From NCBI GenBank assembly GCA_004555655.1, contig SFHJ01000032.1, forward strand, positions 1 to 56,690: a stretch of 56,690 nucleotides of DNA, read 5' to 3'. A program made the position numbers and the translations under genes. This document shows positions 1-8,688 of this stretch, one piece after another (within the stretch, counting starts at the first letter, position 1; each line of letters opens with the position of its first letter). The notes beneath the pieces were generated by a model. The model was not told where the DNA came from. It was given only the letters and a program-made list of their open reading frames with translations, and searched no databases. This stretch comes from Clostridiales bacterium (GTDB lineage Bacteria; Bacillota; Clostridia; Oscillospirales; Oscillospiraceae).

Positions 1-96
1 AAGTGTGCAGGCTGTCCGCCTTTGGCGGACAGCTCGTGCGCGCAGCAGGCCGCGGACTGTTGTCGAAAAACTCCAAAGGAGTTTTTCGACAGCCTC
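1..96 (+). repeat. Dispersed multi-hairpin element, copy 1 (5' end off the window)
   Basis: Right-hand part of the repeat family also found at 13396-13592, 18941-19133 and 37082-37238. It shows hairpin A (12-32, loop TTT), a conserved linker with CGCGCAGCAGGCCGCG, and hairpin B (61-91, 14-bp stem, loop AAA), then GCCTC. A locus-specific hairpin follows directly at 97-125 (13-bp stem). No gene is supported in 1-186; the short reading frames here are repeat sequence. Confidence 0.85.
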
Positions 97-152
97 AAAC
101 TGGCTGCCCTGTGGGCAGCCAGTTTCGCGCGCGGCGCGCTGCAGACAGAATC

Positions 153-184
153 AAAACGCGGAAAGCATCGCTTTCCGCGTTTTT
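153..184 (-). terminator. Rho-independent terminator after pspC-like gene
   Basis: Perfect 12-bp stem (AAAACGCGGAAAG / CTTTCCGCGTTTT type) with a 3-4 nt loop and T-runs on both strands. It sits 2 bases beyond the stop of the minus-strand PspC gene and can also end transcription arriving from the left. Confidence 0.8.
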
Positions 185-186
185 GC

Positions 187-381
187 TCAGTATTCGTCCG
201 TCTCCGACATGATGAGCGCCGCGATGAGGTAGACCCACACGCTCAGGCCCGCGGCAAACACCAGGATGACGGTAATCAGCCGCACCAGTGTGGAATCGAT
301 GCCGAAGAAATGCGCGATACCGCCGCAGACGCCGAAGATTTTCTTATCGCGCGAAGCGCGGCAGAGCTTTCTGTTTTCCAT
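187..381 (-). CDS. PspC-domain small membrane protein
   Basis: A 64-residue protein that is essentially a single PspC domain: an N-terminal basic stretch with the family signature KIFGVCGGIAHFFGID at residues 14-29, then a hydrophobic segment (about 35-58) predicted to cross the membrane. In proteobacteria PspC takes part in the phage-shock envelope-stress response; stand-alone copies like this are common in Firmicutes and their partner is usually unknown. Start ATG is preceded by AAGGAGG at good spacing. It is the last gene of a minus-strand run (DUF1846, GH3, PspC) with only 13 bases to the GH3 stop, so probably cotranscribed. The family call is firm; the role in this organism is inference. 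Confidence 0.88.
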   Translation of the reverse strand: MENRKLCRASRDKKIFGVCGGIAHFFGIDSTLVRLITVILVFAAGLSVWVYLIAALIMSETDEY

Positions 382-394
382 ATATTTTTCCTCC

Positions 395-1780
395 TTACGA
401 ATTGTCGTCCCCGGAATTGAGCGCCGCGGCCGTCAAAATGCCGTACTGCGCCTTGACCTGTAAGATCCGCAGCACGCTCTCGTCGATGCGCTGCTCGGTA
501 AGCGTGCCGCTTTGCACCGCAGCGAGCACGCCGTCGTATGCCGGCTGCAGGCCGGCCGGCATCAAAATCATATCCGCGCCGGCCTTGAGCGCACCCACTG
601 CGGCCTCTGCGGCGGTGTAGCTGCCGGTGATCGAGGCCATCTGCTGCGAATCTGTAATTATGACGTTTGAAAAGCCCAGTTTGTTCCGTAAAATATCGGT
701 GACAATGACTGACGAGAGGTCAGACGGCGTGTCGCCGCCCGTCACGTTCGGCGCTGCGAGGTGACTGACCATCACGACCGGCGCGCCGTCGTCGATGGCC
801 GCCCGGAAGGGCAGAAAATCGCACGCCTCCAGCTCCTCGAGCGTTTTATCGACCGAGGCCGGGCCGTCGTGGTCGTCGCCGCTGGCGCTTCCGTAGCCGG
901 GGAAATGCTTCAGGCACGGCACCACGCCGCCGTCGGTCAGGCTGCCCGTCATGACGCGCACAAGACTGGCGCACAGGCTTGCGTCCGTGCTGAATGCGCG
1001 CGAGCCGATCACGGCGCTGCTGCCGGAGGCCACGTCGGCCACGGGCGCGAAGTCAAGGTTGAAGCCCAGCGCGGTCAGAGAATTTGCGATGATCTGGCCC
1101 GCGTCGTACACCGCCGCGGGGTCGGCCGCGTCGCCGTAGTCCCGCATGGGGCCGACGGAATCGGCCTGCAGCGCGGCATTCTGGCCCAGACGGCTGACCG
1201 TGCCGCCCTCCTCGTCAATGCCGAGAAACAGCCCGATGCGGCTGTAGGAAGCGGTGTTGGCGAGCATCTCCACAACCTGTTCGCGGTCTTCCAGATTCTG
1301 CGAAAAATAGATCAGCCCGCCCACGGGCATCTGCTCCAGCGCGTCCCTTGTCGCCTCGCCGGCGCGCGTGGCGGTCTCCACGCCGGTGACGGCCTCGGGC
1401 GTGACGAAAAACAGCTGCCAGAGCTTTTCCTCCAGCGTCATCGTCTCCAGCGCCTGCGCGGCAAGCCGGCGGCTTTCCTCCGAGATACCGGCGCCGGACG
1501 CGCTGCCGCCCGCAGGCGTCTGCGGTGCGGGTTCGCCGGACGTATCGGGCGTATCGGGCTGCGGCACGGCGGGCAGCTCGCCCTCATATGGGTCCTCCCG
1601 CTCCGGTGCAACGGTGGCGGACGGCTGTTCAAAGACGCCGTCTGTCTGCAGCGTTTCCACGGTGTCCGCCTGGCGCTTCTGCGGCAGCGTCCGGCACAGA
1701 AGCCAGACCGCGCCCGCAACGAGCGCAAGCGACAATATCACAACGGCAGCGGAAAGTATATGGCTGTGGCGGTGTTTCAT
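395..1780 (-). CDS. Glycoside hydrolase family 3 (beta-N-acetylhexosaminidase-like), membrane-anchored
   Basis: 461 residues. An N-terminal transmembrane helix or signal anchor (about residues 9-29) is followed by a Pro/Glu-rich linker to about residue 100 and then a full GH3 TIM barrel. Visible family motifs are FLGIDEEGGTVSRL (185-198), FAPVADV (244-250), KHFPGYG (291-297) with the downstream GDDH (301-304) that supplies the catalytic histidine of NagZ-type enzymes, and VIITDSQQM with the nucleophile Asp377. The enzyme should cleave beta-linked N-acetylhexosamine from peptidoglycan or glycoconjugates outside the membrane. The start is backed by AAAGGAG. It lies 27 bases after the DUF1846 gene and 13 before PspC. 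Exact substrate cannot be told from sequence. Confidence 0.88.
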   Translation of the reverse strand: MKHRHSHILSAAVVILSLALVAGAVWLLCRTLPQKRQADTVETLQTDGVFEQPSATVAPEREDPYEGELPAVPQPDTPDTSGEPAPQTPAGGSASGAGISEESRRLAAQALETMTLEEKLWQLFFVTPEAVTGVETATRAGEATRDALEQMPVGGLIYFSQNLEDREQVVEMLANTASYSRIGLFLGIDEEGGTVSRLGQNAALQADSVGPMRDYGDAADPAAVYDAGQIIANSLTALGFNLDFAPVADVASGSSAVIGSRAFSTDASLCASLVRVMTGSLTDGGVVPCLKHFPGYGSASGDDHDGPASVDKTLEELEACDFLPFRAAIDDGAPVVMVSHLAAPNVTGGDTPSDLSSVIVTDILRNKLGFSNVIITDSQQMASITGSYTAAEAAVGALKAGADMILMPAGLQPAYDGVLAAVQSGTLTEQRIDESVLRILQVKAQYGILTAAALNSGDDNS

Positions 1781-1807
1781 GGATGCTCCTTTCCGGAATT
1801 TGCCCCA

Positions 1808-3292
1808 TCACTTATGATAGAGCGCGTGCGATTGATAGACCGGCTCGAAGGTGACGTTCGCGCCGAGTTTTTTGAAGACGTTTTCGTCGACGGACGATAA
1901 AATGACGGACGAGTGCACCTCGCTGCCGCGAAGACTCCCCAGCGCCTCCATGGCCATTTCAGCCGTGGGATTGGTAACGGCGCTCATGGACAGGGCGATG
2001 AGCACCTCGTCCGTGTGCAGTCTGGGGTTGGTATTTCCCAGATGCTCGACCTTCAGGTGCTGGATGGGCGCGAGCACCATGGGCGAGATGAGGTTCACCT
2101 TGTCGTCGATGCCGGCCAGCGTTTTGAGCGCGTTTAAAAGCGCGGCGCACGACGCGCCCATGAGCCCGGACGTCTTGCCGGTCACAATGCGCCCGTCTGG
2201 CAGCTCGATGGCGGTCGCGGGCGCGCCGGTTCGCTCAGCCACGGCTCTGGCCGCCGGCACGCACGGCCGGTCGGTGACCGTGAGATTCAGCGCGCGCAGC
2301 AGCATCTCCTGCTTGTGCAGCTCCGCGCTTTCGGCCAGGCCCTTGCGCACGCTGCAGGCCGACGCGTAGTAGCGGCGGATCATCTCCTGCTTCGACGCCT
2401 CGCGGCATGCCTCGTCATCCACAATGGCAAAGCCCGCCATGTTGACACCCATGTCCGTGGGGCTTTTGTACGGGCACTCGCCGTAGATCTTGCAGAACAT
2501 CGCCTCGAGTACGGGGAAGATCTCAATGTCGCGGTTGTAGTTGACGGTCGTCACGCCGTAGGCGTCCAGATGGAACGGGTCGATCATGTTCACGTCCGCC
2601 AGATCCGCCGTGGCCGCCTCGTAGGCCAGATTCACCGGGTGCTTGAGCGGCAGGTTCCAGATGGGGAACGTCTCATACTTGGCGTAGCCCGCGCGGATGC
2701 CGCGCTTGTGCTCGTGATAGAGCTGGCTCAGGCATGTGGCCATCTTGCCCGAGCCGGGGCCCGGTGCGGTGACGACGCAGATGGGGCGCGTCGTCTCGAT
2801 ATAGTCGTTCTTGCCGTAGCCCTCGTCCGAAACGATGCGGCTCACGTTCGACGGATAGTCCTCGATCACATAGTGCTTGTAGACCGCCACGCCGACATCC
2901 CGCAGCTTCTTTTCAAAAAGATCCGCCGCGTGCTGACCGCAGTACTGCGTGATGACCACGCTGCCGACGTAGAGCCCGATGGAGCGGAAGGCGTCAATGA
3001 GGCGCATGACATCGAGGTCATACGTGATGCCGAGGTCTCCCCGGCGCTTGTTCATCTCGATGTGCGCGGCGTTGATGGCGACGATGATTTCGGACTGGTC
3101 TTTTAACTGCAGCAGCATCCGCATCTTGCTGTCGGGCAGAAAGCCCGGCAGCACACGCGCGGCGTGGTTGTCGTCAAAGAGCTTGCCGCCGAACTCGAGA
3201 TAGAGCTTGCCGCCGAAGGTCTCGACACGCTCGAGAATCCGCTCGGACTGCAGCTTGAGATATTTTTCGTTGTCAAATCCCTGTCTTACCAT
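1808..3292 (-). CDS. DUF1846 (UPF0371) family protein
   Basis: 494 residues from the ATG at 3292, which follows AGAGGACAG; the open frame extends 49 codons further upstream but lacks a ribosome site and the family N-terminus. The protein begins with the family-typical MVRQGFDNEKYLKLQSE and carries a glycine-rich phosphate-loop-like stretch APGPGSGKMATCLSQ around residues 171-185, together with the conserved HKRGIRAGYAKYETFPIWNL region. DUF1846 proteins are widespread in Firmicutes, about 500 residues, with solved structures but no agreed function; nucleotide binding is suggested by the loop. First gene of the minus-strand run with GH3 and PspC. Confidence 0.9.
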   Translation of the reverse strand: MVRQGFDNEKYLKLQSERILERVETFGGKLYLEFGGKLFDDNHAARVLPGFLPDSKMRMLLQLKDQSEIIVAINAAHIEMNKRRGDLGITYDLDVMRLIDAFRSIGLYVGSVVITQYCGQHAADLFEKKLRDVGVAVYKHYVIEDYPSNVSRIVSDEGYGKNDYIETTRPICVVTAPGPGSGKMATCLSQLYHEHKRGIRAGYAKYETFPIWNLPLKHPVNLAYEAATADLADVNMIDPFHLDAYGVTTVNYNRDIEIFPVLEAMFCKIYGECPYKSPTDMGVNMAGFAIVDDEACREASKQEMIRRYYASACSVRKGLAESAELHKQEMLLRALNLTVTDRPCVPAARAVAERTGAPATAIELPDGRIVTGKTSGLMGASCAALLNALKTLAGIDDKVNLISPMVLAPIQHLKVEHLGNTNPRLHTDEVLIALSMSAVTNPTAEMAMEALGSLRGSEVHSSVILSSVDENVFKKLGANVTFEPVYQSHALYHK

Positions 3293-3442
3293 AATCTGTC
3301 CTCTTTGGTTCTTTTCCTGAAATCCATTTAAACTATAGACCGAAACCGGGCGGATTGCAACCAAAACCCGCGGATAAAAAGGAAGAAAGTTTTGACGAAA
3401 AATTGTGCCTTTTGACAGGCCGGCGCGCGTGCCCGGCAAATC

Positions 3443-3471
3443 TTGACTTTGCGGGAAAGAACCAGTATACT
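3443..3471 (+). promoter_or_regulatory. Sigma-A type promoter of the topoisomerase operon
   Basis: TTGACT (3443-3448), 17-base spacer, TATACT (3466-3471), 80 bases before the type IIA topoisomerase B gene. The 259-base gap 3293-3551 holds nothing else recognisable. Confidence 0.75.
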
Positions 3472-3551
3472 ACATACAATATAATGGGTTTTTAGGCCCA
3501 CATTGTACACAATACCGGCGCTTGCGCCAAACAAAAACGTGAGGAAACAGC

Positions 3552-5534
3552 ATGAAAAAGCAACAGCAATACGGCAACGACTCCATCTCCGCGCTCAAGG
3601 GCGCAGAGCGCGTCCGGAAGCGTCCGGCGGTCATTTTCGGCTCTGACGGGCTGGAGGGCTGCGAGCACGCCGTATTTGAAATTCTCTCCAACGCCATCGA
3701 CGAGGCGCGCGAGGGCTACGGCAATCTCATCACCGTGCGCCGCTTCCGCGACTGCTCGATCGAGGTCGAGGACTTTGGCCGCGGCTGCCCCGTGGACTGG
3801 AACGAAAAAGAGGGCCGGTACAACTGGGAGCTGGTGTTCTGCGAGCTGTACGCCGGCGGTAAATACCAGAACAATGCCGGCGGCGACTACGAGTTTTCGC
3901 TGGGCCTGAACGGCCTCGGCTCGTGCGCGACGCAGTATTCATCCGAGTATTTTGACGCCACCATCCGCCGCGACGGCTATAAATATTGTCTGCACTTTGA
4001 AAAGGGCGAGCTCGTGGGCGAGATGAAAAAAGAGCCTGCCGACCGCAAAAAAACAGGCTCCTGCTTTCACTGGAAGCCCGATCTTGAGGTGTTCACGGAT
4101 ATCCGCGTGCCGAAGGAGTATTTTGAGGACGTATTAAAGCGGCAGGCAGTCGTGAACGCGGGCATGACGTTCCGGCTGATGAACGAGCTGGAAGGCGGCA
4201 AATTCGAGACGACGGACTATTGCTATAAAAACGGCATCGCCGACTATGTCTCGGAGCTCGCCGGCGAGCAGACGCTCACCATGCCGCAGTTCTGGCAGGC
4301 CGAGCGCAAGGGCCGCGACCGCGAGGACAAGCCGGAATATAAGGTCAAAATTTCTGCCGCACTGGTCTTCTCCAATCAGGTCAGCCAGATCGAATACTAC
4401 CACAACTCGTCGTGGCTGGAGCACGGCGGCGCGCCGGAAAAGGCCGTCAAGAACGCCTTTGTCTACGCCATCGACGCGTATCTCAAATCCAGCGGAAAAT
4501 ACACCAAAAACGAATCGAAGATCACGTTTCAGGACGTGGCCGACTGTCTGGTGCTGGTCACGAGCTGCTTCTCCACGCAGACTTCGTATGAAAACCAGAC
4601 AAAGAAGGCCATCACGAACAAGTTCGTGCAGGACGCGATGACCGAATTCTTCCGCAGCCGCCTGCACGTCTATTTTATTGAAAACAAGGCCGACGCCGAC
4701 CGCATCGCCGAGCAGGTGCTGGTCAACAAGCGCAGCCGCGAGACGGCGGAAAAGGCCCGGCTCAACATCAAAAAGAAGCTCACGGGCAGTCTCGACATCT
4801 CCAACCGCGTGCAGAAGTTTGTCGACTGCCGCACGAAGGACGTCTCCCGGCGCGAGATCTACATCGTCGAGGGAGATTCGGCCCTCGGCTCGGTCAAGCT
4901 CTCGCGCGACGCGGAATTTCAGGGCATCATGCCCGTGCGCGGCAAGATTCTCAACTGCCTGAAGGCCGACTACGACCGCATCTTCAAATCCGAGATCATC
5001 ACCGACCTCATCCGCGTGCTGGGCTGCGGCGTGGAGGTGCAGGTAAAAAAGGCGAAGGACCTGTCCGCATTCGACCTTGAGAGCCTTCGCTGGAGCAAGG
5101 TCATCATCTGCACCGATGCCGACGAAGACGGCTACCAGATCCGCACGCTGATCCTCACGATGATCTACCGGCTCTGCCCCACGCTCATCGAGAAGGGCTA
5201 TGTGTATATCGCCGAATCGCCGCTGTATGAGATCAATTACAAGGACAAGACGTGGTTTGCCTACAACGAAGGCGAAAAGGCCGCGATTCTCAAAGAGCTC
5301 TCCGGCAAAAAGGTCGCCATCAACCGCTCCAAGGGCCTTGGCGAGAACGAGCCGGAGATGATGTGGATGACGACCATGAACCCGGCCACCCGGCGGCTCA
5401 TCAAGGTCATGCCCGAGGACGCGGCGCGCATGGCCGAGGTGTTCGATTTGCTGCTGGGCAACAACCTCACAGGCAGAAAGGATCATATCGCCGAGGTCGG
5501 ATACAAGTATCTCGACCTTGCCGATATTTCGTAG
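3552..5534 (+). CDS. Type IIA DNA topoisomerase subunit B (ParE/GyrB-like), divergent
   Basis: 660 residues with the order expected for subunit B: GHKL ATPase (residues about 10-220, with EILSNAIDEA at 42-51 and the glycine-rich GLNGLG lid near 118-123), a transducer domain (with KKAITNKF) and a TOPRIM domain with EGDSALGS near residue 440 and CTDADEDG near 520. The TOPRIM core departs from the canonical EGDSAGGSAKQGRDR of GyrB/ParE, so this is a divergent paralogue, best described as topoisomerase IV-like. It relaxes or decatenates DNA with the subunit A encoded 7 bases downstream. Start ATG follows GTGAGGAAACAGC. A separate gyrBA pair is presumably elsewhere in the genome (inference). Confidence 0.9.
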   Translation: MKKQQQYGNDSISALKGAERVRKRPAVIFGSDGLEGCEHAVFEILSNAIDEAREGYGNLITVRRFRDCSIEVEDFGRGCPVDWNEKEGRYNWELVFCELYAGGKYQNNAGGDYEFSLGLNGLGSCATQYSSEYFDATIRRDGYKYCLHFEKGELVGEMKKEPADRKKTGSCFHWKPDLEVFTDIRVPKEYFEDVLKRQAVVNAGMTFRLMNELEGGKFETTDYCYKNGIADYVSELAGEQTLTMPQFWQAERKGRDREDKPEYKVKISAALVFSNQVSQIEYYHNSSWLEHGGAPEKAVKNAFVYAIDAYLKSSGKYTKNESKITFQDVADCLVLVTSCFSTQTSYENQTKKAITNKFVQDAMTEFFRSRLHVYFIENKADADRIAEQVLVNKRSRETAEKARLNIKKKLTGSLDISNRVQKFVDCRTKDVSRREIYIVEGDSALGSVKLSRDAEFQGIMPVRGKILNCLKADYDRIFKSEIITDLIRVLGCGVEVQVKKAKDLSAFDLESLRWSKVIICTDADEDGYQIRTLILTMIYRLCPTLIEKGYVYIAESPLYEINYKDKTWFAYNEGEKAAILKELSGKKVAINRSKGLGENEPEMMWMTTMNPATRRLIKVMPEDAARMAEVFDLLLGNNLTGRKDHIAEVGYKYLDLADIS

Positions 5535-5541
5535 GTGAACT

Positions 5542-7776
5542 ATGGCAAAGAAGAAATCAGAACCGAAAATTGACCGCAATATCAAGGGCGTCGAGGGCCT
5601 GCACGCCGAGACGGTCGAGCAGCCCATCTGCCAGACGCTCGAGCAGAATTTCATGCCCTACGCGATGTCGGTCATCGTCTCGCGCGCCATTCCCGAGATC
5701 GACGGCTTCAAGCCCTCGCACCGCAAGCTGCTGTACACGATGTACAAGATGGGCCTGCTCAACGGGCCGCGCACGAAGTCTGCCAATATCGTCGGCCAGA
5801 CGATGCGCCTGAACCCGCACGGCGATGCGGCCATCTATGAGACGATGGTGCGTCTGGCGCGCGGCAATGAGACGCTGCTGCACCCGTTCGTCGATTCCAA
5901 GGGCAACTTCGGCAAGGTCTACTCGCGCGATATGGCCTACGCCGCGTCGCGGTACACCGAGGCGAAGCTCGATCCCATCTGTCAGGAGCTCTTCCGCGAC
6001 ATCGACTGCGACACCGTCGATTTTGTGGATAACTACGACGGCACGATGAAAGAGCCGTCGCTGCTGCCGACAACGTATCCCAACGTGCTCGTCTCGCCGA
6101 ACCTCGGCATCGCTGTCGGCATGGCGTCGAACATCTGCAGCTTCAACCTGCGCGAGGTGTGCAAAACGGCAGTCGCACTCATCCGCGACCCGGAGGCAGA
6201 CCTGCTCGAGACGCTGCCCGCGCCCGATTTCCCCACGGGCGGCGAGATCCTGTACGACGCAGCCGAGATGCTCTCGATCTACCAGACGGGCCGCGGTTCG
6301 TTCCGCATCCGCGCGCGCTGGCGGTATGTGAAAGAGGGCAACCTCATCGAGATCTACGAGATCCCCTACACCACCGCTACCGAAATCATCATGGACAAGG
6401 TGGCCGAGCTCATCAAAGCCGGCAAGATCCGCGAGATCGCCGACATGCGCGACGAGACAGACCTCTCGGGTCTGAAGCTCACGATCGATCTCAAGCGCGG
6501 CGCGGACGCCGACAAGCTGATGCAGAAGCTCTATAAAATGACGCCGCTGCAGGACTCATTCAGCTGCAACTTCAACATTCTCATCGCGGGCATGCCGCGC
6601 GTGATGGGCGTGCGCGAGATCCTCTCCGAGTGGACGGCGTGGCGTACCGAATGCGTCCGCCGCCGCGTATTCTTCCAGCGGCAGAAGAAGCTGGACAAGC
6701 TGCACCTGCTCAAGGGTCTGGGCAGGATTCTGCTCGATATCGACAAGGCCATCGCCATCATCCGCCAGACCGAGCAGGACGCCGAGGTCGTGCCGAACCT
6801 CATGATCGGCTTCGGCATCGACCAGATTCAGGCCGAGTACGTCGCCGAGATCAAGCTGCGCAACATCAACAAGGAATTTCTCCTGAACCGCCTGCAGGAG
6901 ACCGAGACGCTCGAACGCGAGATCGCCGAGCTCGACGCGCTGCTGGCAAGCGAACGGAAGCTGCGCAATCTCATCTGCAAGGAGCTCGACGCCGTGGCCG
7001 CAAAATACGGCCAGGCGCGCAAAACGCAGCTCGTCTACGACCATGCGCTGCCCGTGGAGGAAGAGCCGGATGTGCCGGACTATCCGGTGACGCTGTTCGT
7101 CTCACGCGAGGGTTATCTGAAAAAGATCACGCCGCAGTCGCTGCGCATGTCGGGCGAGCAGAAGTACAAGGAGGGCGACGGGCCGATGCTCACGCAGGAG
7201 ACGACGAACAGCGCCGAGCTTCTCGTCTTTTCCGACCGCTGCCAGGTGTACAAGACGCGCCTGAGCGAATTTGCCGACACGAAAGCGTCGAGTCTTGGCG
7301 AGTATCTGCCGGGCAAGCTGGGCTTTGACGACGGCGAGAGCTTCTTCTGCGCGTGCCTGCCGGGAAGCTATACGGGCAGCATCCTCTTCTTCTTTGAAAA
7401 CGGCAAAGCCGCGAAGGTAGCGCTGTCGGCCTATGACACAAAATCCAACCGCCGCAAGCTGACGGGCGCGTACTCGGACAAAAGCCCGCTCAAGGCCGCG
7501 CTCTGCCCGCAGGAGGACGAGCAGCTGGCGCTGTATTGCTCCGACGGAAGGGCGCTCATCATCTCACCGTCGCAGCTGGCCGTCAAGACCACCCGTGCCA
7601 CGCAGGGCGTGGCGGTGATGACGCTCAAAAAGAACGCCGTTTTGACGCGCGCCGTACCTTTGCGTGAAACTCCCATTGTGAATGCTGCGCGCTACCGCGC
7701 GCGCAGCCTGCCCGCAGCAGGCGCGCTGCTGCGGCAGGAGGATTCGGAGGAGAAACAGATCTCGCTGGAGCTGTAA
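5542..7776 (+). CDS. Type IIA DNA topoisomerase subunit A (ParC/GyrA-like)
   Basis: 744 residues. The winged-helix/tower breakage-reunion region is clear: YAMSVIVSRAIPEIDGFKPS (39-58), the quinolone-region sequence HGDAAIYETMVRLAR (93-107) and the catalytic tyrosine in AASRYTEAKL (Tyr138). A coiled-coil arm (about 420-480) is followed by a short beta-pinwheel-like C-terminal region with no visible GyrA-box, which argues for topoisomerase IV type activity over supercoiling. It is the partner of the B subunit just upstream (7-base gap, shared transcript). Slightly shorter than typical GyrA (about 820). Confidence 0.9.
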   Translation: MAKKKSEPKIDRNIKGVEGLHAETVEQPICQTLEQNFMPYAMSVIVSRAIPEIDGFKPSHRKLLYTMYKMGLLNGPRTKSANIVGQTMRLNPHGDAAIYETMVRLARGNETLLHPFVDSKGNFGKVYSRDMAYAASRYTEAKLDPICQELFRDIDCDTVDFVDNYDGTMKEPSLLPTTYPNVLVSPNLGIAVGMASNICSFNLREVCKTAVALIRDPEADLLETLPAPDFPTGGEILYDAAEMLSIYQTGRGSFRIRARWRYVKEGNLIEIYEIPYTTATEIIMDKVAELIKAGKIREIADMRDETDLSGLKLTIDLKRGADADKLMQKLYKMTPLQDSFSCNFNILIAGMPRVMGVREILSEWTAWRTECVRRRVFFQRQKKLDKLHLLKGLGRILLDIDKAIAIIRQTEQDAEVVPNLMIGFGIDQIQAEYVAEIKLRNINKEFLLNRLQETETLEREIAELDALLASERKLRNLICKELDAVAAKYGQARKTQLVYDHALPVEEEPDVPDYPVTLFVSREGYLKKITPQSLRMSGEQKYKEGDGPMLTQETTNSAELLVFSDRCQVYKTRLSEFADTKASSLGEYLPGKLGFDDGESFFCACLPGSYTGSILFFFENGKAAKVALSAYDTKSNRRKLTGAYSDKSPLKAALCPQEDEQLALYCSDGRALIISPSQLAVKTTRATQGVAVMTLKKNAVLTRAVPLRETPIVNAARYRARSLPAAGALLRQEDSEEKQISLEL

Positions 7777-7789
7777 GGAGGAACATGCC

Positions 7790-8674
7790 TTGAAAAATCA
7801 TACGCTCACACAGCGCAGTCCGCTTCTGCAGCTGCTGCGCGACTATGCCCTGATTACGCTGGGCTGCGCGGTCTTCGCGCTGGGCTTCGATCTGTTCATG
7901 GAGCCGCACTCGATCAACGTCGGCGGCGTGAGCGGTCTGGCCATGCTGATCGTCGAGATCACGGGCGTCGGAACCGTGGGCCTTTTTACCGCGCTTCTGA
8001 ACGTGCCGCTGTTTCTTGCCGGCTTCAAGGTGCTCGGCAGGCGGTTCTTCTTCGGGTCGCTGTTTGGGATGCTGGCAAGCTCGCTGTTTCTTGACCTCTT
8101 CTCCTTTGTCCCCACGCCCGCGACGGAAACGCTTCTGGGCGCGCTGTTCGGCGGCGCCATGTCCGGCGTAGGCATCGGGCTTGTGTTCATGGGCCACGCA
8201 TCCACCGGCGGTACCGACGTCATCGCGCGGCTGCTGAAGCGCAAATTCCGCGATCTCAAGATGGGCCGGCTCATGCTGATGGTCGACCTGGTGGTCGTCA
8301 CGCTCACGGGCATCGTGTTCAAGGACCTCAGCAAGGCGCTGTATTCCGTCGTCATCCTGTTCGTCTCTTCCGAGGTGATGGACGCGATCTTGTACGGCCT
8401 TGATTATTCGACCGTCGCGCTCATCATCACCGAGCGCGCCGACACAGTCTACGCGGCCATCGACAGGCAGATTCACCGCGGCGTGACCTTCCTCAACGGC
8501 CGCGGCGGCTACACCGGCGCGCCGAAGACGGTCGTAATGACGGCCGTCAGCCGCAATCAGGTCTCCGAGCTCAAGCAGGTCGTGCAGGCGGCCGACCCCG
8601 CCGCATTCATGATTCTGCAGGAGGCGCACCAGGTGCTGGGCGAGGGCTTCAAAGACTACGCCGACGAGATATAG
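7790..8674 (+). CDS. YitT family membrane protein (DUF161 + DUF2179)
   Basis: 294 residues from the TTG at 7790, chosen because AAGGAGGA lies 7 bases upstream; the open frame extends 36 codons into the topoisomerase gene without family homology. Five to six hydrophobic segments occupy residues about 15-185 (including LFMEPHSINVGGVSGLAMLI and HASTGGTDVIARLL, both typical of YitT proteins), followed by a cytoplasmic DUF2179 domain (about 205-285) with TFLNGRGGYTGAPKTVVM. Function of the family is unknown. It follows the topoisomerase A gene by 13 bases and precedes a lipoprotein gene by 14, so all four are likely one transcript. Confidence 0.9.
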   Translation: MKNHTLTQRSPLLQLLRDYALITLGCAVFALGFDLFMEPHSINVGGVSGLAMLIVEITGVGTVGLFTALLNVPLFLAGFKVLGRRFFFGSLFGMLASSLFLDLFSFVPTPATETLLGALFGGAMSGVGIGLVFMGHASTGGTDVIARLLKRKFRDLKMGRLMLMVDLVVVTLTGIVFKDLSKALYSVVILFVSSEVMDAILYGLDYSTVALIITERADTVYAAIDRQIHRGVTFLNGRGGYTGAPKTVVMTAVSRNQVSELKQVVQAADPAAFMILQEAHQVLGEGFKDYADEI

Positions 8675-8688
8675 AAAGGGGATTTTGC

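Noticed and set aside
1..212. Short frames reading SAFGGQLVRAAGRGLLSKNS, recurring near 18.9 and 37.2 kb
   Set aside because: The recurrence comes from the structured DNA repeat; no start signal and the frame is broken in copy 2, so I do not treat it as a peptide gene.
761..1900. Long plus-strand open frame (379 codons) opposite the GH3 gene
   Set aside because: Antisense shadow typical of GC-rich coding DNA; His/Arg/Ala-rich with no family and no ribosome site, while the minus strand codes a full GH3 protein.
4134..5654. 506-codon minus-strand frame opposite the topoisomerase B gene
   Set aside because: Shadow frame; the plus strand has all GHKL and TOPRIM motifs.
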